A stretch of DNA of 64,000 bases, from the NCBI GenBank assembly GCA_002293185.1, contig DBCS01000003.1, forward strand, positions 62,001 through 126,000, given 5' to 3'. Source of the stretch: Flavobacteriales bacterium UBA952 (GTDB lineage Bacteria; Bacteroidota; Bacteroidia; Flavobacteriales_D; Crocinitomicaceae). Positions 58,435 through 64,000 of this stretch are shown piece after piece. The translations under genes and the position numbers were made by a program. Within the stretch, counting starts at the first letter, position 1. The number at the start of each line of letters is the position of its first letter. The notes under the pieces are model-generated. The model was not told the origin of the DNA. It saw nothing but the letters and a program-made list of their open reading frames with translations, and ran no database searches.

Positions 58435-61400
58435 ATGGTGGGTAGACTGAAATTATTGCTTTTAAGTGCATTATTTGTAAGCACTTACGCATTTTCACAA
58501 TCCGGACTCGGTACACTTCGCGGTACTGTGACTGACGAGGCAACAAAAGCTCCTTTGGAGTTTAGTAAGGTCTTATTAAAGCAAGCAGGTGCCATTCGCG
58601 GCAGCTCCTTAACCGATGCAAAAGGTAAGTTCCAGATCAATGGTATACAGCCTGGGTCATACGACGTGGAGGTAAGAAACGCGGAAGGTGGGTATCAACC
58701 ACTCATGCAAACCGGGGTTTCTATTTCTCCTGACCGCATCACCTTCCTTGACAATCTTGCGCTAAGCAGCAAGACGCAAGAAACAAAAGAAATCAAAGTT
58801 GTTCGATATAAAGTTCCACTCATCGATAAAGATGGTGGTGCATCTGGTGCAACCGTAACCCGCGAAGATATCGCACGTTTGCCAGCACGTTCTGCAACAG
58901 CAGTTGCAGGAACAGTGGGTGGTGTCAATGTCAACGAAGGTTCTGGAGCAATTTCTGTGCGCGGTACGCGTTCTGACGCAACCTATTTTTATATAGATGG
59001 TATCAAAGTACGCGGTTCTTCTAACTTGCCCAAATCAGCACTGGAAGAAGTATCAGTCATCACTGGTGGTGTTCCAGCCAACTACGGTGACGTCACTGGT
59101 GGTATCATCTCCATTACCACGCGTGGCCCTTCTTCTATTTATTTTGGAAGTATGGAAGTAGTTAGTTCGGGCGCATATATCAATGGCGCTGACCCTAATG
59201 GCTACGACGGTAAAGTATTCGGTCTTGACAAATACGGTTACAATCTGGTAGAAGGAATGTTGTCTGGCCCACTTTGGATGCAAAGAGACTCCGCGGGCAA
59301 TAAAACCCGTCCACGTTTAGGCTTCCTTGTTTCTGCCAACTACACAGATCAATTAGATTCTCGTCCTTTAGCAGGAGGCTCATATCGCATCAAAAAAGAG
59401 GTGCGTGAGGACCTTATCGCCAACCCGCTGCGTCCAACCTCTACAGGTTTTGGTACTTTTCACAATGCACTATTTTTAAGAGCCGACGACTTCGAAAAAA
59501 CAGATTGGCGCATGAATGCACGCAACAGTGTCTTTTCTGCCTCTGGTAAAATCGACGTCAATACAGGGCCATCTGTCAACTTGCAGTTCGGAGGTTCCCT
59601 GAACTATTTTCAAGGCACTTCTTATGGTTATGGTAGCTCTTTATTGAACTTCAGCAACTTCGGAGTTAGTAAAAATCTAGATTATCGCGTTTATGCTCGC
59701 CTTACTCAGCGTTTCAACAACGACCGCGAAGGTTCAAGCTCGAAGATTAAATCTGCTCTTTATAATGTAATGGTCGATTACTCAAAGTCCTTCAATGAGT
59801 CCTACGATCCCAATCATGGGTACAATATCTTTAACTACGGCCATGTTGGTAAATTTGAAACGACTCGTGTGCCATCTTATGAATTCGACCCTGCTACCCA
59901 AATGTACATTCATAATGGCTTTAGAGACGTTGAAGTAAACTTTACACCTTCTGAGACCAATTCAACATTGGCTGCCATTACTACTCAGTATTTTAATATT
60001 TACGATGGTAACCCTATTGGTCGTTACGAAAACCTTTTCCAAATCCAGCAAGGAAACGCATTGCGTAACGGAGATTTACCCAACAGTGTCTACAGTATTT
60101 GGGCTAATATTGGTTCCCCTTCGAATGGTTTCGGAAAATCTGAAAACGACCAATTCCGCGTTACAGGTGCGGGTTCGGTGGTGCTCGGAGACCATTCCAT
60201 TTCATTAGGTTTTGAATACGAGCAACGCGTAGACCGCGGCTGGACCAGCGGTGACAACGGCCCTTCAAGCATTTGGTCAATTGCACGCCAATTAGCAAAC
60301 TTCCACATCCGTGAGCTCGATCTAAATTCAGGGGTTGTTACCGACTCTGGTTCTTTCAAGGCAATTACCTATAATCGTCTGAATTCGGGAGATGCTTTCC
60401 AAACGGGAACAGGCTTATACGGCGGTCAGGTCAACAATGACCAACAATCTTTCTTTGACTACAACCTTCGCCAAAAATTACGCTATAACCCAGCAGGTAC
60501 AGACTTCGTAGATATCGATCAATATGATCCAAACTTATTCCAATTTGACATGTTCTCACCAGACGAGCTTCTCAATAGTGGCCAATCTTATGTCTCTTAT
60601 TGGGGTTATGACCACACAGGTCAGAAAGTCCGAGGCAACACAGACATCAATAAATACTTCAATGAGTTTGATGAGAATGGTAACTACAAACGTTTTGTAG
60701 GTGCTTTCCAGCCGATATACATGGCTGGCTACATCATGGATAAATTCGCCTTCAAAGACATCGTTTTCAACGTTGGTGTTCGTGTAGACGTTTTCGATGC
60801 CAACCAACCTGTATTAAAAGATCCTTTCTTATTCTACACGGCCAAAACCGTTCAAGAAGCCCGCGCTTTAGCGAGCAACGATCCTAATCAATATAGTTGG
60901 GTTGACCTCCCTGAAGGAATGGGTGACGACTACGTTGTTTATGTCAATGACGTTAACAACCCTTCTGGCATTAACGGATTCAGAAATGGTTCACAATGGT
61001 ACGACGCAACGGGTACACCAATTGAAGATCCATCTAAAATCCGCGGAGCGGCAGGTATTGCTCCTTGGTTGCAAGATCCTTCTTTAGAAACACCTACAGC
61101 AGAATCATTCGAAGACTACAAAGCACAAGTAAACATTATGCCGCGTATTGCATTCTCTTTCCCTATTTCGGAAGAAGCAGCATTCTTTGCGCACTATGAC
61201 ATCCTTACAAAGCGCCCAACTTCTGGTTTCCGCTTCAATCCTTATGAATATCAGTTTATTCAATCTCGCAACGCCGTTATTAATAATGCAAACTTGCTAC
61301 CAGAAAAAACGGTAGACTACGAGCTTGGGTTCCAGCAAGTCATAACGCGCACCTCTTCGGTTAAAATCTCCGCATTTTATCGCGAGCAGCGCGACAACGT

Positions 61401-62187
61401 GCAGTTGATTAACGTTTTTGAAGCTTACCCTGTTACATACAAAACTTACGGTAACCGTGACTTCGGTACAGTTAAAGGTTTAACTGTTGCTTACGACTTA
61501 CGTCAAACAGGCAATATCCGCATGACAGCCAACTATACTCTGCAGTTTGCCGATGGTACTGGTTCTGATGCAACTTCGATGTCTGCGCTAGTCAATGCTG
61601 GCTTGCCAAACTTGCGTGTCATTTTCCCATATAGCTATGACCAACGTCATGCGTTCAACTTTACTTTTGATTACCGTTACGGAGAAGGTCAAGACTACAA
61701 CGGCCCCATGATAGGCAAAATGCGCATTTTTGAAAATACGGGCTTGAATATGATTGCAAATATCAATTCAGGTTCTCCTTACTCCTCACAAACGTTCATC
61801 ACAGACGAGGGTATTGGAAACCTTAACGCTGGTATCAGTGGCACCTTAAATGGTTCTCGCTTGCCATGGCAGTATCGCTTGGATATTCAAGCAGACAAAA
61901 CCATGAGTATCGAATATGGCAGTAATGAAAACAAAAAGAAAACAGCATTTTTACAAGTCTATGTGCGTGCTACCAACTTATTCAATCAGTTCAACGTCTT
62001 GAATGTTTACCGCGCCACTGGTAACTGGGACGACGACGGTTTTCTAGCTGCCGCATCTAGTCAAACCTCTATTCAAAACCAAATCGATGAGCAATCTTTC
62101 CGTGACTACTACACCATGAAGATTCAAAATCCGTTTAACATCAGTATACCTCGAACAATTCGTTTGGGAGTAAAATTTGATTTTTAA
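58435..62187 (+). CDS. TonB-dependent receptor with carboxypeptidase-regulatory-like domain
   Basis: A 1250-residue outer-membrane receptor. After the signal peptide (LKLLLLSALFVSTYAFSQ) comes a carboxypeptidase-regulatory-like domain (GTLRGTVTDEATKAPLEFSK, about 25-110). The plug domain follows: TAVAGTVGGVNVNEGSGAIS, VRGTRSDATYFYIDGIKVRG and VITGGVPANYGDVTGG. The remainder is a 22-strand-type barrel ending in the expected aromatic residue (GVKFDF). It takes energy from TonB with ExbBD. It is not a SusC/SusD pair: the next gene, 19 bases downstream, is a different secreted protein. Substrate unknown. Confidence 0.93.
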   Translation: MVGRLKLLLLSALFVSTYAFSQSGLGTLRGTVTDEATKAPLEFSKVLLKQAGAIRGSSLTDAKGKFQINGIQPGSYDVEVRNAEGGYQPLMQTGVSISPDRITFLDNLALSSKTQETKEIKVVRYKVPLIDKDGGASGATVTREDIARLPARSATAVAGTVGGVNVNEGSGAISVRGTRSDATYFYIDGIKVRGSSNLPKSALEEVSVITGGVPANYGDVTGGIISITTRGPSSIYFGSMEVVSSGAYINGADPNGYDGKVFGLDKYGYNLVEGMLSGPLWMQRDSAGNKTRPRLGFLVSANYTDQLDSRPLAGGSYRIKKEVREDLIANPLRPTSTGFGTFHNALFLRADDFEKTDWRMNARNSVFSASGKIDVNTGPSVNLQFGGSLNYFQGTSYGYGSSLLNFSNFGVSKNLDYRVYARLTQRFNNDREGSSSKIKSALYNVMVDYSKSFNESYDPNHGYNIFNYGHVGKFETTRVPSYEFDPATQMYIHNGFRDVEVNFTPSETNSTLAAITTQYFNIYDGNPIGRYENLFQIQQGNALRNGDLPNSVYSIWANIGSPSNGFGKSENDQFRVTGAGSVVLGDHSISLGFEYEQRVDRGWTSGDNGPSSIWSIARQLANFHIRELDLNSGVVTDSGSFKAITYNRLNSGDAFQTGTGLYGGQVNNDQQSFFDYNLRQKLRYNPAGTDFVDIDQYDPNLFQFDMFSPDELLNSGQSYVSYWGYDHTGQKVRGNTDINKYFNEFDENGNYKRFVGAFQPIYMAGYIMDKFAFKDIVFNVGVRVDVFDANQPVLKDPFLFYTAKTVQEARALASNDPNQYSWVDLPEGMGDDYVVYVNDVNNPSGINGFRNGSQWYDATGTPIEDPSKIRGAAGIAPWLQDPSLETPTAESFEDYKAQVNIMPRIAFSFPISEEAAFFAHYDILTKRPTSGFRFNPYEYQFIQSRNAVINNANLLPEKTVDYELGFQQVITRTSSVKISAFYREQRDNVQLINVFEAYPVTYKTYGNRDFGTVKGLTVAYDLRQTGNIRMTANYTLQFADGTGSDATSMSALVNAGLPNLRVIFPYSYDQRHAFNFTFDYRYGEGQDYNGPMIGKMRIFENTGLNMIANINSGSPYSSQTFITDEGIGNLNAGISGTLNGSRLPWQYRLDIQADKTMSIEYGSNENKKKTAFLQVYVRATNLFNQFNVLNVYRATGNWDDDGFLAAASSQTSIQNQIDEQSFRDYYTMKIQNPFNISIPRTIRLGVKFDF

Positions 62188-62206
62188 GAAGCTTTAACGA
62201 AGTATT

Positions 62207-64000
62207 ATGAAAAAGCAATTCATTGCCGCGTTTATTGGTCTAACTGTAACATGCTCTCAAGCATTTGCTTACTTAGGCCCCAATGACAAAGACTATAAAC
62301 CTACTGCCAAACCTAAGGCTAACTGTAGCCCGGCTACGGCAAAGTTGACCATGAAGTTCAACGACGTAGCTGCACTAATCGAGCAGGGTGGAAGTATGTT
62401 CCAAAACCGTGCTGCTGGTGTAGCCGCTTATGAAGTTCCCAAGGGAAGTAATCGCTTCGCAATTTATGCTGGTGCGCTTTGGATGGGTGGAACTGACGTA
62501 AACGGACAGCTAAAATTAGCGGCACTTCGCTACCGTTCAGGAAACGACTTCTGGCCTGGTCCACTAACGGTTACCCCTGGTACTGGAACTTTTAACCCAC
62601 TTAATCCAGTCGGTGACGACGCCATTCGCGATTTCGGTGAGGCAAATATTGACCCAGATCAGTGTATCGCTTACGACAAGTTTTACACTATCCGTAAGGC
62701 AGAGGTAATTAGATTTAATATTTGGTGGGAGTGTAACGCAGGCGTTACAACCGAAGGTTGTGATGAACTCACTGCCCCTTCAAATGACGAACTCAACCGC
62801 ATATACGGATGGCCAGCTCACGGAGACGTATCTAGAGGTCAAGATTACTTTTTAGCGCCTTTTTACGATCGCGACCAAGACGGAAATTATAATCCATATA
62901 ATGGAGACCACCCTTGGTATGACGACATCCTAGGTCGTGACGATATCGAATGTGGAATCGACCGACGCATTTCACTTTACGGCGATGAAACCCATTGGTG
63001 GGTATTCAATGACAAAGGAAATATCCACACCGAAACCAACGGTGACCCGATTGGTATGGAGATACGTGCTCAGGCTTTCTCTTTCGCGACAAATGACGAA
63101 GTCAATCGCATGACGTTCTACAATTATGAATTGATCAACCGAGGTACTCAAACGCTTTATAATACATACTTTTCACAGTACTTAGATGCTGATATTGGAA
63201 ACTACTCCGATGACTATACTGGTTGTGACGTTTCTCGTGGTTTAGGCTATATGTACAACGGTGATCTCATTGATGAGTCGGACGGCGGTAAATTAGGTTA
63301 TGGCGAAAATCCGCCGGCAATTGGTTGTGACTTCTTTGAAGGCCCTTATCAAGATGGAGATGGTATAGATAACCCGGGTCCATACTACGATGAATTAACA
63401 CAAACAGATGTGGTTCCAACTGTTGTAGATGCACTAGCTAACAACGGAATCGTTTACAAAGGCATTGGTATCGGTTATTCCGATGGAATCATCGATAACG
63501 AGCGTTTTGGAATGCGTCGTTTTACCTATTACACCTCTACTTCTGCATATCCTTACAATGACCCAGGGCCAGCAGCTGAGTACTATAACTTCATGGAAGG
63601 TCAATGGGCAAATGGCTCTGAAATGTATTATGGTGGTTTGGGTCACTTAGGTTCTAATGGTGTAACCACAACACTATCTGACTACATGTTCCCAGGCACC
63701 TCGGATCCATTGCAGTGGTCTACCCAAGGCGAGGATATGACGGGGCCTTATCCGAACGGTTGGGATGAGTCTACTTACAACAACCCTTCTGGTGACCGCC
63801 GCTTTGTACAATCTGCTGGTCCGTTTACCCTGCGCCCAGGTGCTATTAATAACATCACTGTAGGTATTGTTTACGGACGCAGCACTGACGGCGGCCTAAT
63901 GGCATCTGTAGAAGCTATGAAGCGCGCTGATACCAAAGCACAAGCCTTGTTCGATGCTTGTTTTAAGATTCTTTCACCACCAGACGCACCTCGTTTGATC
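62207..64000 (+). CDS. Secreted protein of unknown function, partner of the TonB receptor (3' end cut by window)
   Basis: The frame is open from ATG at 62207 to the window edge, 598 codons without a stop. The signal peptide is MKKQFIAAFIGLTVTCSQAFA. The body has Bacteroidota-specific phrases such as FAIYAGALWMGGTDVNGQLK, FYDRDQDGNYNPYNGDHPWY and RTSTDGGL-like segments, rich in Asp, Gly, Asn and aromatic residues, suggesting calcium-binding beta structure. I expect a T9SS sorting domain at the missing C-terminus. Being 19 bp behind the receptor gene, it is likely co-expressed and might deliver or process the receptor's substrate. This last point is inference. Confidence 0.82.
   Translation, partial: MKKQFIAAFIGLTVTCSQAFAYLGPNDKDYKPTAKPKANCSPATAKLTMKFNDVAALIEQGGSMFQNRAAGVAAYEVPKGSNRFAIYAGALWMGGTDVNGQLKLAALRYRSGNDFWPGPLTVTPGTGTFNPLNPVGDDAIRDFGEANIDPDQCIAYDKFYTIRKAEVIRFNIWWECNAGVTTEGCDELTAPSNDELNRIYGWPAHGDVSRGQDYFLAPFYDRDQDGNYNPYNGDHPWYDDILGRDDIECGIDRRISLYGDETHWWVFNDKGNIHTETNGDPIGMEIRAQAFSFATNDEVNRMTFYNYELINRGTQTLYNTYFSQYLDADIGNYSDDYTGCDVSRGLGYMYNGDLIDESDGGKLGYGENPPAIGCDFFEGPYQDGDGIDNPGPYYDELTQTDVVPTVVDALANNGIVYKGIGIGYSDGIIDNERFGMRRFTYYTSTSAYPYNDPGPAAEYYNFMEGQWANGSEMYYGGLGHLGSNGVTTTLSDYMFPGTSDPLQWSTQGEDMTGPYPNGWDESTYNNPSGDRRFVQSAGPFTLRPGAINNITVGIVYGRSTDGGLMASVEAMKRADTKAQALFDACFKILSPPDAPRLI

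Noticed and set aside
1..64000. tRNA genes, CRISPR arrays, insertion sequences, prophage or integrated elements
   Set aside because: I looked in all intergenic gaps (none over about 165 bp) and found no tRNA cloverleaf, spaced repeats, transposase or phage genes. The Xer-type gene has a housekeeping context.

Overview
The window is a gene-dense stretch of a Bacteroidota chromosome, most likely from the order Flavobacteriales; the family cannot be fixed from the sequence. The evidence is: secreted proteins ending in type IX secretion (T9SS) sorting domains of both kinds (type A and the gliding-motility-associated CHU_C/type B kind), a PorE-like PD40/OmpA protein, the bacillithiol-linked YtxJ, DUF4286 and DUF349 proteins, very few Shine-Dalgarno sequences, and many copies of the Bacteroidota promoter element TAnnTTTG. 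I see no tRNA, rRNA, CRISPR array, insertion sequence, prophage or obvious horizontally acquired island. The longest gene-free gap is about 165 bp, so no stretch over 300 bp lacks a gene.

Layout. 1-1 kb: exbD (cut by the window edge) and exbB on the minus strand. 1.2-4.5 kb: mfd. 4.5-6.1 kb: a three-gene unit of two YceI-like proteins and a small membrane protein behind a control region with a CRP/FNR-like site and a perfect inverted repeat. 6.2-9.6 kb: a secreted adhesin-like protein converging on an OmpA lipoprotein. 9.7-12.3 kb: an unknown gene, then yicC-gmk-nadD. 12.4-17.2 kb: a T9SS protein, DUF4286-rsmA, a MORN-repeat protein with a LysE exporter, and an acidic small protein. 17.3-24.4 kb: an AddB-like nuclease, TraB/GumN, hutI, yraN and lpdA. 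24.5-30.3 kb: a second large secreted PKD protein, lptB-tatC, and three tandem small lipoproteins. 30.3-37.6 kb: pheS-ytxJ-glutamine cyclotransferase-LOG protein, then PASTA-T9SS protein-rluD. 37.7-46.6 kb: PorE-like protein, PspC, an RmlD-like reductase, two different APC permeases, a ComEA-like protein, apt and an acyl-CoA dehydrogenase. 46.6-52.7 kb: rpsU-xer, a PfkB kinase, DUF349, a membrane protein, a GT9 glycosyltransferase and a thioesterase. 52.8-64 kb: an M43 metalloprotease, uvrC and nadC divergent, a phosphopantetheinyl transferase, a TonB-dependent receptor and a partner secreted protein cut by the window edge.

Most genes are housekeeping: DNA repair (mfd, uvrC, AddB-like), NAD synthesis (nadD, nadC), purine metabolism (gmk, apt), translation (pheS, rsmA, rpsU, rluD), and envelope and export (exbBD, tatC, lptB, GT9, PorE-like, TonB receptor). 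The PorE-like protein, OmpA lipoprotein, ExbBD and TonB receptor form the envelope machinery that the T9SS cargo proteins in the window would depend on.

The most notable pattern is regulatory. For at least seven genes on both strands an exact TAnnTTTG box is followed by exactly four bases and then the start codon, and three more genes do the same with a one-base variant box. This places the expected transcription start at, or within a base or two of, the start codon, so these genes probably make leaderless mRNAs. Other points worth checking are the FNR-like/palindrome promoter of the yceI unit, a terminator that abuts the start codon of the recombinase gene after rpsU, three diverged tandem lipoproteins, and eight of ten convergent gene pairs that overlap or nearly touch.
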